From assembly GCA_964194555.1 (NCBI GenBank), contig CAXMMT010000031.1, positions 6,418 to 70,417 on the forward strand: a stretch of 64,000 bases of DNA, in the 5' to 3' direction. Position 1 is the stretch's first letter. Each line of letters begins with the position of its first letter. The position numbers and the translations under genes were made by a program. Below the pieces are notes generated by a model. The model searched no databases. It was not told where the DNA came from and saw only the letters and a list, made by a program, of their open reading frames with translations. This document shows positions 17,874 to 26,493 of this stretch, piece by piece. The stretch comes from SZUA-217 sp964194555 (GTDB lineage Bacteria > Actinomycetota > Acidimicrobiia > Spongiisociales > ZC4RG35).

Positions 17874-18626
17874 ATGCTTCAGGTTGAGCACTTAACCAAG
17901 GTCTACGAGAACGGAACCGTCGCTCTCGAGGATGTCAGCTTCACGCTGCCGGATGGTCAATTCATGGCTGTCATCGGTCTGTCAGGATCCGGCAAATCGA
18001 CCCTTCTTCGCTGCATAAATCGGCTGGTCGAGCCGACCGAAGGCCGCATCCTCTGGCATGGAATCGACGTCACGGCAGCCGGCCAGGAGGAATTGCGACG
18101 CATCCGCCGTCGAATCGGCATGGTCTTCCAGCACTTCAACCTGGTCAATCGGTCAAAGGTCTCAACGAATGTCCTCGCCGGCCGTCTTGGATATACAAAC
18201 CCCGCATTGAGCATGCTCAACCACTTCGAGCAAGCCGACCGGGATAAAGCGATGAAGGTGCTGGACAGAGTCGAACTCGTTGAGAAGTCCGACTCGCTTG
18301 CGTCGGAACTCTCCGGTGGCCAGCAGCAGAGAGTAGGCATTGCCCGCGCCTTGATGCAGGACCCGGAGATCATGCTCGCCGACGAACCGGTTGCCAGTCT
18401 CGACCCGGTTTTGGCTCACTCCATCATGCAGCACCTCGAGTCGATCAACAAAGACGACGGCGTCACCGTGCTTTGTTCGCTCCATTTCCTCGACCTCGTC
18501 CATCGATACTCAAATCGGGCAATAGCCCTCTTCGACGGCAAGCTTGTTTACGACGGGCTACCCGCCGACATCGACGACGAGAGGTTCAAGGACATTTACG
18601 GCCACGAGGCAGAGCGAATTGGCTGA
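17874..18626 (+). CDS. phnC: Phosphonate ABC transporter ATPase PhnC
   Basis: A 250-residue import ATPase. Walker A GLSGSGKSTLLRCINRLVEP, the PhnC-typical FQHFNLVNR Q-loop, signature ELSGGQQQRVGIARALMQ, Walker B IMLADEPVASLDP and the H-switch in CSLHFLDLVHRY are all present. Length is normal. The stop overlaps the TTG start of phnE. Only 10 bp separate it from the upstream hairpin, so its message is probably the read-through of phnD or begins inside the hairpin region. Confidence 0.93.
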   Translation: MLQVEHLTKVYENGTVALEDVSFTLPDGQFMAVIGLSGSGKSTLLRCINRLVEPTEGRILWHGIDVTAAGQEELRRIRRRIGMVFQHFNLVNRSKVSTNVLAGRLGYTNPALSMLNHFEQADRDKAMKVLDRVELVEKSDSLASELSGGQQQRVGIARALMQDPEIMLADEPVASLDPVLAHSIMQHLESINKDDGVTVLCSLHFLDLVHRYSNRAIALFDGKLVYDGLPADIDDERFKDIYGHEAERIG

Positions 18627-20817
18627 GCCCAGACGATCGCGTCGTCGACTCTACATTGTCCTCGGCATCGTCACCGCCATCGTCATCTACGGCCTGGCCG
18701 TGGAGAGAACGGGTGTCAGCCTCGATGAGATCACGTCAGAGTCACGTCAAACCCAACTTGTCAGGATTATTCGGGCACTGGCCCGCCCCGAGTTGGTCAC
18801 CTACGACTTCGAGAACGCCAACACCGACGTCGAATTCTTCATCCCCTGCCAGGAAGATGGGAACGACCGCCCGACCACCACCGACGGTGTGACAGTGACG
18901 CCCGGCTGTGGCGAACCTGAGCAGATTGTGACAGTCCAGGGCAGCCGTTTCGAACCGTTTGCCGAAGGTCGAATCCAGTTCATCCCCGACTCAGAGTTCG
19001 AGGTGACACTACCGATGGGGTTATTCCAGGCCGACGGAAATGGTCACTTCTCGCTCGACCTCGAGCTTCCTGACCGGCCGTCGAACAACCCTCAGATCAT
19101 CAGGGTCCAAGTACCCCAACGGCTAGGAACCTGGACGAACCGGGAGGAAGTCTGGACCGACACCAACGAGAACGGTGTCATCGATGCCGGAATCCTCATA
19201 GAAGGCGGACTGGAGGTGACAGTAGAGGGCGTACACGTCGATACCCCTGCCGCCGCCCTCCTGGACGCCACTGCCCAGGTGGCCGAGTTCGTCACCACTG
19301 GCGACCCGATCATCGCTGTGGACGGTCCGGCGCGCGGCCTCACCACCGACCCGATCGGAGAGAGCCACAGTGAGATCACGATCACCGAGCTGACGGTTCA
19401 GACAACATCGATCCTGATCAGGATTGAGGGACCGGAGGGAACAGACATTTCTCGGTGGCGAGTCGCCATATATGAAGGCACGACGGGCGAGGTCATCGGA
19501 ACCAGTTTTCTCGGCGACCAGATCGAGCTCTCTCCGCGTGTCTCGGAGCAGACCAAGCTCACCACCGAGAAGATCATCGACACTGTCTTCCTTGCTCTGC
19601 TTGCCACAACCATCGGACTATCGGTCGCCTTGCCGTTGAGCTTCATCGCCGCACGCAACCTGATGAAAGATGTTTCCACAACGGTAATCGGGTTAGGTCT
19701 CGGACTGCTGGCGATCCCGGCTGGTGTGGCCCTAGGGGCGGCCTACATCAGTCTGCAGAGGCTCATTCTAGGAGACCTCATCAACCAGAACCTCGTGCGT
19801 TTCATCCTCGTTGCCCTCGGCGGATTAGCCACGTTCCTCCTTGTCCGGCAGATCTTCCTGGGTTCCGAAACCAGGTCCACCCTTGTGAGGACGGCTCGAG
19901 CTTTGGCATCCATGATCGCGGTTTCTCTCGCCCTCGAGGGTCTGTTCGCACTCCTCACTCAGGGCGGCAACGCCCTCAGTGAGGCATTCGGAGTATTCGA
20001 TTTCGTCCCCGGGCTTTTCGCCACGATAGGCGAGGTCGGAACCGTCCTTCTCCCCTTCCTGACAGGCTTGATCGGCGCCTCGATCGTTCTTGGACTGGCC
20101 AGCAGGACGGCGTTCTGGCTCAATATCCATGAGAGAGCCGGTTTGCGGGCCGTGACAGGATTCGTTGTGATGGCTCTGGGCGGAGCCGTGGTCGGGATTC
20201 TCATTGGCGCCGCGATCGGTTGGCTCTATCAGATCGCCAATCCGCTCGCCACGTTCGTCGTGCCGGCCATCTTCGGTACCCTATTCGGCCTGTTCATTGC
20301 GGAACGAGGCCGCCGTCGTGGAGAGATCAAGATCGGGCTGACCGTCTACTACATCGCTCGTACCATTTTCAACACCCTGCGTTCGATCGAGCCCCTGGTA
20401 ATGGTGATCGTTTTTGTCGTGTGGGTTGGGTTCGGGGAGTTCGCCGGTGCTCTGGCTCTGGCGCTTCATACGGCCGCTTCACTGGCCAAACTCTATTCCG
20501 AGCAGGTTGAATCGATCTCGGAGGGCCCGATGGAAGCAGTACGCGCTACGGGGGCTACCCGACTCCAAACAATCATCTATGCGGTGGTACCCCAGATCGT
20601 TCCGCCTTACATCTCGTTCACGATGTATCGCTGGGATATCAACGTCCGCATGTCGACCATCCTTGGGTTTGCCGGTGGTGGCGGAATCGGGTTTCTTCTT
20701 CAGCAGAACATCCAGCTGGGGGATTATCGGGCAGCGTCGGTGCAGATGTTGGCTATCGCCATAGTGGTTGCGTCCATGGACTACACGTCGTCGAAGCTGC
20801 GTGAACGGTTCGTCTGA
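18619..20817 (+). CDS. phnE: Oversized PhnE-like permease with N-terminal ectodomain
   Basis: A 732-residue protein, against about 270 for ordinary PhnE. One membrane helix at 11-26 leads into an extracytoplasmic beta-rich domain of about 290 residues (30-317) with an IPT-like VTVQGSRFEPFAEGRIQFIP start. The first permease half begins at about 319 (TTIGLSVALPLSFIAARNLM). Extra membrane segments fill about 355-570 before the second half, with IARTIFNTLRSIEPLVMVIVF and the EAA loop GPMEAVRATGATRLQTIIYA near 636-655. TTG 18619 overlaps phnC; a longer frame to 18544 runs inside phnC. The function of the ectodomain is unknown. Confidence 0.82.
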   Translation: MAEPRRSRRRLYIVLGIVTAIVIYGLAVERTGVSLDEITSESRQTQLVRIIRALARPELVTYDFENANTDVEFFIPCQEDGNDRPTTTDGVTVTPGCGEPEQIVTVQGSRFEPFAEGRIQFIPDSEFEVTLPMGLFQADGNGHFSLDLELPDRPSNNPQIIRVQVPQRLGTWTNREEVWTDTNENGVIDAGILIEGGLEVTVEGVHVDTPAAALLDATAQVAEFVTTGDPIIAVDGPARGLTTDPIGESHSEITITELTVQTTSILIRIEGPEGTDISRWRVAIYEGTTGEVIGTSFLGDQIELSPRVSEQTKLTTEKIIDTVFLALLATTIGLSVALPLSFIAARNLMKDVSTTVIGLGLGLLAIPAGVALGAAYISLQRLILGDLINQNLVRFILVALGGLATFLLVRQIFLGSETRSTLVRTARALASMIAVSLALEGLFALLTQGGNALSEAFGVFDFVPGLFATIGEVGTVLLPFLTGLIGASIVLGLASRTAFWLNIHERAGLRAVTGFVVMALGGAVVGILIGAAIGWLYQIANPLATFVVPAIFGTLFGLFIAERGRRRGEIKIGLTVYYIARTIFNTLRSIEPLVMVIVFVVWVGFGEFAGALALALHTAASLAKLYSEQVESISEGPMEAVRATGATRLQTIIYAVVPQIVPPYISFTMYRWDINVRMSTILGFAGGGGIGFLLQQNIQLGDYRAASVQMLAIAIVVASMDYTSSKLRERFV

Positions 20818-20840
20818 GCAGAACCGTAGGCTTGAACGCA

Positions 20841-21842
20841 ATGGATCCAATGCTGCGGCGGACCCGCGAGGATCGCGAGCGTCTAGAGCACGAGCTACTC
20901 GCTCCGGCGGCAACCAAAGCCGACCAGACCAAAGGTCGGGAGGAGCACGAGGATGCGGACGAGTTTCGGACGGCCTACGAGCGAGACCGGGATCGAATCG
21001 TTCATGCCAAGGCGTTCCGGCGTCTCAAGCACAAGACTCAGGTCTTCCTCAACCCCGATGGGGATCACTTCGTCACCCGAATGACCCACACCATTCAGGT
21101 GACCCAGGTGGGACGGGCCATGGCGAGTGCGCTGGGGTTGAACGAGGACCTGACCGAGGCCATATGCCTGGCCCACGATGTGGGTCACTCGCCGTTCGGT
21201 CACACCGGGGAGGATGCCCTGACTCCCTTCGTCGATGGCGAATGGCTGCATGCGATACACGGTGTCCGCACCTTGTCGCTGCTCGAACCACTGAACCTCA
21301 CCGATGAGGTTCTGGACGGAGTGAGAGCACACACCTGGAAGATCGACCCGCCACCGGAAACGCCCGAAGGCCTGCTGTGCCGGTACGCCGACCGCATCGC
21401 CTACCTGACTCATGACGTATCCGACGCCCTCCGTGCCGGGGTGATCGAATACCACGAGATCCCTACGGCCACCCTGACCACGTTCGGCGCCACCTCGAGG
21501 GAGTGGATAAGCGCCATGGCAACGTCGGTGATCGAGACCAGTCACCGGTTGGGACGTGTCGAGATGGAACCCCGTCATCTCGAGGTCATGGGCCAGCTTC
21601 GGGACTTCATGTTCGAGCGTGTCTATCTGAGCAGAGAGGTCGAGGCTCAGAAAGAGAAGGCGATTCTGATCATTCAGGATCTTGTCCGGTACTACTCGGA
21701 GAACGCACAAGAGGTCCCCGACTCATATACGGTGCCGGGCGCCGAACCACTCACCCGGGCCGTCGACTATGTGGCAGGCATGACCGATCGTTTCGCCGTG
21801 AACACCCACGACCGCCTCTATCGCCCCACCCTGCTCGACTAA
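20841..21842 (+). CDS. dgt: Deoxyguanosinetriphosphate triphosphohydrolase-like protein
   Basis: A 333-residue HD-domain enzyme that cleaves dNTPs to deoxynucleoside and tripolyphosphate. Signature pieces are RIVHAKAFRRLKHKTQVF, RMTHTIQVTQVGR with His83, and the HD pair His112-Asp113 in CLAHDVGHSPFGHTGEDAL. The RYADRIAYLTHDVSDAL segment carries the distal aspartate. It belongs to the shorter dGTPase-like type found in actinobacteria. The N-terminal start is unsure: ATG 20841 or 20850, or TTG 20832, with no strong ribosome site. Confidence 0.92.
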   Translation: MDPMLRRTREDRERLEHELLAPAATKADQTKGREEHEDADEFRTAYERDRDRIVHAKAFRRLKHKTQVFLNPDGDHFVTRMTHTIQVTQVGRAMASALGLNEDLTEAICLAHDVGHSPFGHTGEDALTPFVDGEWLHAIHGVRTLSLLEPLNLTDEVLDGVRAHTWKIDPPPETPEGLLCRYADRIAYLTHDVSDALRAGVIEYHEIPTATLTTFGATSREWISAMATSVIETSHRLGRVEMEPRHLEVMGQLRDFMFERVYLSREVEAQKEKAILIIQDLVRYYSENAQEVPDSYTVPGAEPLTRAVDYVAGMTDRFAVNTHDRLYRPTLLD

Positions 21843-21847
21843 ACCGT

Positions 21848-21895
21848 TTACCTGAGGTAGTTAGGCCCATATCCGGGCTTAACTACCTCAGGTAA
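21848..21895. terminator. Long hairpin shared by convergent dgt and signal peptidase genes
   Basis: Two 21-nt arms differ by one wobble pair and are separated by 6 nt (atatcc). The arms begin TTACCTGAGGTAGTTA and end with the complement. The right arm contains the last codons and stop of the minus-strand signal peptidase gene. No T tract is present. Confidence 0.7.
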
Positions 21896-22476
21896 CGAGA
21901 CAGGTGACGACCGCGCCGTCGCCGGAACGACTTTCCATCTTGGGGGTCCGGCCACAACAGGAGACCCGCGGCGAGACCCCCCAAGGCTGCGATGAGCAAC
22001 CACGACCTCATGACCGCGAGAACGCGACCGCCCACAGGGATCCAGAGCTTGGCCACTCCCAACACATCAGAATTGGCCAGCTTCCAGTTGTCGGGGCTAA
22101 TGCTGTTGTCACCTTGGGTTACCCACCCCGTTCCATCTCCGCCGATCACTCTGTGGATTATCGGATTTCCAGCCCCTGTCTGCCCTTCGGGAACTCGGAA
22201 AAGAATCACGTCACCAAGATGCACGGGCTCTCGCCAGGTGACCACCGCATCACCCAGGGCGAACGTTGGCTCCATCGAGTTGCCGGCGACGATCACCATG
22301 CCAAATCGCCCGCCAAACGACGCGGGCCAAAGGACCAGAAGAAGACAGACGACAAGCATCGACTGAAAGAAGGCCACCGGGTCGAGTCTCTGTGTGACCC
22401 GACCCGCCACACTCCCTGGATCAATGTGACGTCCGGGAGAGGCTGTGCGACTGCGGGGAAGCGTCAGGCTGGTCAT
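21883..22476 (-). CDS. Signal peptidase I, archaeal/SipW type (S26B)
   Basis: A 197-residue membrane protease. The catalytic serine lies in the GNSMEPTFALGDAVV box. HLGDVILFRV, IIHRVIGGDGTGWVTQGDN and SDVLGVAKLWIPVGG follow. A histidine in IIHRV takes the place of the lysine of ordinary LepB, which marks the SipW/ER-type class. Membrane segments lie before the serine box and at the C-terminus. The ATG overlaps the stop of a small upstream gene (ATGA). SipW-type enzymes often process one special secreted substrate; none is recognised here. Confidence 0.83.
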   Translation of the reverse strand: MTSLTLPRSRTASPGRHIDPGSVAGRVTQRLDPVAFFQSMLVVCLLLVLWPASFGGRFGMVIVAGNSMEPTFALGDAVVTWREPVHLGDVILFRVPEGQTGAGNPIIHRVIGGDGTGWVTQGDNSISPDNWKLANSDVLGVAKLWIPVGGRVLAVMRSWLLIAALGGLAAGLLLWPDPQDGKSFRRRRGRHLSRYLR

Positions 22477-22715
22477 GGCACCAACCCCTCCACCTGGAAC
22501 CAGGCCCACCGGCTACGCCGGTCGAAGTCGGATTCCATGCCGAACCGTGTGTTGGAGCCGAAAGCGTTCAGTTCCCCTGCCGACATCGTGTGTGTCGCGA
22601 CAAACGTTCCGTTGGCGTAGATGTTGATGCTGGGCTTGTAGCCGAGCCAGCACCGGTCTGACCGCTCTTTGCGGATGCCGTTACGTGGCCTGGGGACACG
22701 TTTCTGCACACGCAT
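22473..22715 (-). CDS. Small uncharacterised protein coupled to signal peptidase
   Basis: An 80-residue protein that I do not recognise. Start ATG 22715; the stop overlaps the signal peptidase ATG as ATGA, good evidence that the short frame is translated. It is basic at the N-terminus (MRVQKRVPRPRNGIRKE), then has CWLGYKPSINIYANGTFVATH and a C-terminal part rich in Arg, Trp and Phe. No signal peptide or membrane segment is visible. The frame continues upstream to 23012, but that part runs antisense through the ABC ATPase gene and is rejected. Confidence 0.55.
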   Translation of the reverse strand: MRVQKRVPRPRNGIRKERSDRCWLGYKPSINIYANGTFVATHTMSAGELNAFGSNTRFGMESDFDRRSRWAWFQVEGLVP

Positions 22716-22739
22716 TATCGAGGTAGCCTCTCCGGTCCC

Positions 22740-23627
22740 GTGCTCTCGATCCGTGACCTTCACAAAAGCTTTGGCAGCATCGTCGCGCTCGATGGCTGTG
22801 GGTTCGACGTTCCCCGGGGTCGAATGCTCGGATTCCTCGGACCCAACGGCGCCGGCAAGACCACGACGATGCGGGCCCTTTTTGGGCTGGTTCGACCCGA
22901 CTCCGGCACGACCAAATGGGACGACAAGCCGATAGGCCATCGCGAGCGACTCCGATTTGGGTACATGCCCGAGGAGCGTGGCCTCTACCCGAAGATGAAG
23001 GCCCATGACCAACTTTCCTACCTCGGTCGACTACACGGTCAGACCAAGGCCAAGGCATCCGAGGCCGCTGATTACTGGCTGAATCGGCTCGGGCTGACGG
23101 AGCGGAGTACCGACCCGATCGAAGCCCTTTCACACGGCAACCAGCAGCGAGTACAACTGGCGGCGGCTCTGGTTCACGACCCTGACCTTTTGGTACTTGA
23201 CGAACCGTTCGCCGGGCTCGATCCCATCGCGGTCGAGACAATGTCGGACGCGCTGCGTGAACAGGCGGCGAATGGCAAAGCGGTCGTCTTCAGCTCTCAC
23301 CAACTCGACCTGGTCGAAGATCTTTGTGAAGACGTGGTGATAATCAACGAAGGCCGCGTGGTGGTCGAGGGTCGTGTAACCAGCCTGAAGGACGCCTCGC
23401 CGATTCGACACCTGGAACTCGAGGTTGACGGGGACGCGGATACGCTGCTCAAAACCCTGAGCGGTGTCCGCAGCACAGAGTTCGACGGAACACGCCACAC
23501 CGTTCTCATTGATGCCGACAGCGACCTCCGGGGTTTCCTCGCGCGCGCTCAGGACGCCGGCCGACTCCGGCATTTCTCCTACACGACTCCATCTCTCACC
23601 GACCTCTTCCGGGAGGCAGTGCGATGA
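22740..23627 (+). CDS. ABC exporter ATPase (NatA-like)
   Basis: A 295-residue ATPase with Walker A GPNGAGKTTTMRALFGL, the ERGLYPKMKAHDQL region typical of the NatA/YhaQ group, signature ALSHGNQQRVQLAAALV, Walker B LLVLDEPFAGLDP and switch FSSHQLDLVEDLC. A C-terminal 70-residue extension resembles the DUF4162 domain of this group. GTG start. It overlaps the permease by ATGA, giving a two-gene exporter probably for Na+ or an unknown small molecule. Confidence 0.88.
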   Translation: MLSIRDLHKSFGSIVALDGCGFDVPRGRMLGFLGPNGAGKTTTMRALFGLVRPDSGTTKWDDKPIGHRERLRFGYMPEERGLYPKMKAHDQLSYLGRLHGQTKAKASEAADYWLNRLGLTERSTDPIEALSHGNQQRVQLAAALVHDPDLLVLDEPFAGLDPIAVETMSDALREQAANGKAVVFSSHQLDLVEDLCEDVVIINEGRVVVEGRVTSLKDASPIRHLELEVDGDADTLLKTLSGVRSTEFDGTRHTVLIDADSDLRGFLARAQDAGRLRHFSYTTPSLTDLFREAVR

Positions 23628-24835
23628 CTCCACTTGGAGCCATGTGGGAGATTGCTCGCCGTGAGATCCGAGAGCGAGGGAAGTCGAAGGCCTATCTCCT
23701 GACAAGTCTCATCACGCTGTTGCTCGTCATCGGGATCATCGTTATTCCCACCTTCATCGGCGGTGGGTCCGACGAGCACACGGTTGGCTCCCTTGGTGAT
23801 GGCAACACCGAGATTGTCGAAGCCGCAGAGCAAATCGGCAACGGTGGGGTTGAGTCAGGAGAGGACCCGAACGTTGTCATCGAGATTGTGGAATTCGAAG
23901 ATCGAGAAACTGCCGATGCGGCTCTGGAGTCAGGCGAAATAGACGTGCTCCTGGTGGATGGTGAGGAGATGGTCACCGCGGGAGGGACCGGATTCTTTGG
24001 GTCGTCATTGGCTCGTTTACTCCAGAGAGGAGCTGCCACGGTCGAGCTGGAGCGGCTCGTCGCCGAGAGTGGGGCCGCCGCAACTGAGGTGATCGATGTC
24101 ATGACTTCCGATCCACTCGAGCTATCAAGTCTTTCAGGCGAAGACCCCTCTGATGAGACCGGAACGATCATCGCCTACGTTGGGCTCATGTTGCTCTACA
24201 TAGCGATTCTTCTCTATGGGACTTGGATCCTCACAGGAGTTACCGAAGAGAAGACCAACCGCGTGGTCGAAGTGCTTCTGTCGAGTGTTCGCCCCTGGCA
24301 GCTTCTCGGCGGAAAGATCATGGGTATCGGGCTCTTGGGGCTCGGTCAGTTCGGGCTGACGATCGTGGTAGCGGCGGTCGCGATTCAGATTACAGGGGCC
24401 TTCGACTTGCCGGAGTTGCCAACTGAGGGGATCGTCAATCTCGTCGTCTGGTTCGTCCTTGGGTTCTTGCTCTACGCGGTGATCTTCGGAGCCGCCGGTT
24501 CCCTGGCCAGCCGGATGGAGGATGCCCAGACCGCGGCTTTGCCGGTGACAGCCCTCGCCGTCATCGGGTTTTTTGTCTCAATCACATCACTCGACAACCC
24601 CGACGGTCTACTCGCCACCGTTGGCACATTCGTACCCCTGACCGCCGCGTTCGTGGTGCCAGTGCGCGCAGCACTCGGAGCCATCGAGGTGTGGGAGTAC
24701 GTTCTGGCGGTATTGATCACTGTCGGCACGATCGTGGTGATGGTCTTCGTCGCCGGACGCGTCTACGCGGGAGGCATTCTCCAATTCGGTGGGAAGATCA
24801 AGATCCGCGATGCTTGGAGGTCCGCCGGTCAATAG
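23624..24835 (+). CDS. ABC-2 permease (NatB-like)
   Basis: A 403-residue membrane subunit. The N-terminal AREIRERGKSKAYLLTSLIT leads into TM1, an extracytoplasmic loop of about 140 residues rich in acidic residues (45-180), and then six hydrophobic segments. EEKTNRVVEVLLSSVRPWQLLGGKI is the classical ABC-2/NatB motif between TM2 and TM3. Start overlaps the ATPase stop. Function follows from pairing with the NatA-like ATPase. Confidence 0.87.
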   Translation: MTPLGAMWEIARREIRERGKSKAYLLTSLITLLLVIGIIVIPTFIGGGSDEHTVGSLGDGNTEIVEAAEQIGNGGVESGEDPNVVIEIVEFEDRETADAALESGEIDVLLVDGEEMVTAGGTGFFGSSLARLLQRGAATVELERLVAESGAAATEVIDVMTSDPLELSSLSGEDPSDETGTIIAYVGLMLLYIAILLYGTWILTGVTEEKTNRVVEVLLSSVRPWQLLGGKIMGIGLLGLGQFGLTIVVAAVAIQITGAFDLPELPTEGIVNLVVWFVLGFLLYAVIFGAAGSLASRMEDAQTAALPVTALAVIGFFVSITSLDNPDGLLATVGTFVPLTAAFVVPVRAALGAIEVWEYVLAVLITVGTIVVMVFVAGRVYAGGILQFGGKIKIRDAWRSAGQ

Positions 24836-24861
24836 GTTCATGCACGGATAATCTCCACACC

Positions 24862-25671
24862 ATGGGTTACCAACACCTCGAGATAGAAACCAAAGGGCAC
24901 GTTGCGACGCTCTGGCTAAACCGTCCCGAGAAACGCAATGCCTTCTCCGAGGACATGTGGGTTGACATTCCAAAGGCGATGAACGACCTCGAAGTCGACG
25001 ATTCGATCAGAGTGATCGTTGTCGCCGGTCGTGGCACGACGTTCTGTGTGGGGATCGACATCAACATGCTGGCCGGCCTTCAACCGACTGGCGACTCCCA
25101 GGCCGACTCCAACCTGAAGCTCTACGACACGATCCGCCGACTCCAGAAGACAAACAGCGTCTTCGCCCACTCTTCCAAACCGGTGATCGCAGCGGTGCAT
25201 GGCTATTGCCTCGGTCAGGGGATCAACCTGATTTCGGCATGTGACATCAGACTCGCCTCGTCCGACGCACAGTTCTCAGTAAGGGAAACCCGGCTGGGCA
25301 TCGTCGCCGACGTTGGGGCGTTACAACGTCTCCCCGGAATCATCGGTGCCGGCCATCTCGCCGAGCTTGCTTTCACGGGGAAGGACATCGATGCCGCCAG
25401 AGCCAAAGACATCGGCCTGCTCAACGACATCTACTCCGACCAGGACGCTCTCATGAGAGCTACCTACGAGCTGGCCGCAGAGATCGCCGCCAACTCACCC
25501 CTGACGGTTTCGGGAGTCAAGAAGATCCTCGCCGCCAACGACGGACGAACTGTTGACGAAGCTCTCGACTATGTGGCTCAATGGAACTCGTCGTTCCTGA
25601 TGTCGAACGACTTGATGGAGGCAATCAGCGCCTTCATGGAGAAGCGAGAGCCGGACTTCAAAGGCAACTGA
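24862..25671 (+). CDS. Enoyl-CoA hydratase/isomerase family protein
   Basis: A 269-residue crotonase-fold enzyme. Seen are LWLNRPEKRNAFSEDM, the first oxyanion segment GRGTTFCVGIDINML, and the second oxyanion segment KPVIAAVHGYCLGQGINLISACDIRLAS. FSVRETRLGIVADVGALQRLPGIIG follows, with an Asp at the position used by delta3,5-delta2,4-dienoyl-CoA isomerases (ADVGALQRLP). So it may be a dienoyl-CoA isomerase (ECH1-like) and not a true hydratase. ATG 24862, just after the exporter operon. Confidence 0.86.
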   Translation: MGYQHLEIETKGHVATLWLNRPEKRNAFSEDMWVDIPKAMNDLEVDDSIRVIVVAGRGTTFCVGIDINMLAGLQPTGDSQADSNLKLYDTIRRLQKTNSVFAHSSKPVIAAVHGYCLGQGINLISACDIRLASSDAQFSVRETRLGIVADVGALQRLPGIIGAGHLAELAFTGKDIDAARAKDIGLLNDIYSDQDALMRATYELAAEIAANSPLTVSGVKKILAANDGRTVDEALDYVAQWNSSFLMSNDLMEAISAFMEKREPDFKGN

Positions 25672-25703
25672 AGAAGGGGAACACCGTCGGGACCTCCCCC
25701 TCC

Positions 25704-26390
25704 CTATCCCCGACGGTCCTGACGCAGGAGTGTCCGCACCGCAGAGTTCTTCCACAGGTTTCCGAACTGCGACCACTGCCGACGCTTGTCGATAAGGCTG
25801 GCCGTCATCGAGACGGGCTCACTGCTTCCGAAGTGGCCACTCAGTTCTGTCAGTGTGTGCTTCCAGATCTTGTCTTCGAGACGACTGGTGTAGATCCTGA
25901 AGCTGGCCTCGTAGAGAGGATCGTTGGCCCGGACCAGCAGGTGGATGCGAGTCACCGTCTCCCCGTCGTCATCCTCGTAGGCGCTGAAGGTGATGATGGC
26001 CGCCCAGGGGTGTCCTTCGGGCGTCATGTATGACCAGGAACGCTCATCCGCATAGATGACACGAACCCCGGTGGAGATTTTGGCTGGGCCAACGCCGCCA
26101 CCGATGATGGCGATCTCACCCGGTGCAATGCCCCCCGCTGGTGCGTAGAACTTGTTTGACGGATACCAGAAGTCGCCGAAGTGCTCCTTCCAGGTGGCGA
26201 TCACTTTCTCCGGGGTGGGACCCGGAATCGAAACTTCATAGGTCTTCTGCCATAGCTGACCGAACCCCTGGAGAGGTCCGGTGGGCTTGCGGCCTTCGAC
26301 GTTGCCTGTGACGGCACCTTCGGCGACCTCACCTACTTTGAATTCGTCAATCGGCTTCGCCCAATTCTCGGCATCTCTTGGTTCAGACAT
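25704..26390 (-). CDS. Uncharacterised protein, possible SRPBCC/START-like fold
   Basis: A 228-residue cytoplasmic protein with no signal peptide. ATG 26390 follows GGGAGAAG. The middle alternates beta segments (KTYEVSIPGPTPEKVIATW, GVRVIYADERSWSYMT, AIITFSAYEDDDGETVTRIH) and has a C-terminal helix. This order suggests a hydrophobic-ligand-binding SRPBCC fold, but no family motif is decisive. Its promoter carries one copy of the TCGTAACG direct-repeat element, back to back with the copy of the neighbouring oxidoreductase gene. Confidence 0.6.
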   Translation of the reverse strand: MSEPRDAENWAKPIDEFKVGEVAEGAVTGNVEGRKPTGPLQGFGQLWQKTYEVSIPGPTPEKVIATWKEHFGDFWYPSNKFYAPAGGIAPGEIAIIGGGVGPAKISTGVRVIYADERSWSYMTPEGHPWAAIITFSAYEDDDGETVTRIHLLVRANDPLYEASFRIYTSRLEDKIWKHTLTELSGHFGSSEPVSMTASLIDKRRQWSQFGNLWKNSAVRTLLRQDRRG

Positions 26391-26424
26391 CACTTCTCCC
26401 TTCACGCCAAGTTCTACGGGATTG

Positions 26425-26444
26425 CCGTTCCGCAACCGTTACGA
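26425..26444 (-). promoter_or_regulatory. GTAACG-type direct-repeat element, copy 1
   Basis: Read on the minus strand: TCGTAACG-gttgc-GGAACGG, two half-sites 11 bp apart. A possible -10 TAGAAC follows nine bases on. It is 34 bp upstream of the gene starting at 26390. Confidence 0.5.
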
Positions 26445-26460
26445 AGTCCGGTTAACCGTG

Positions 26461-26480
26461 TCGTAACGCCAAATACGCCA
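26461..26480 (+). promoter_or_regulatory. GTAACG-type direct-repeat element, copy 2 (weaker)
   Basis: TCGTAACG-ccaaa-TACGCCA, 13 bp before the GTG of the oxidoreductase gene. The first half-site is exact, the second partial. It is inverted relative to copy 1. Confidence 0.4.
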
Positions 26481-26493
26481 CAATCGGTTCTGA

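Noticed and set aside
22716..23012. Upstream extension of the small minus-strand gene ending at 22473
   Set aside because: It runs antisense through the start of the NatA-like ATPase and shows no conserved pattern; ATG 22715 is sufficient.
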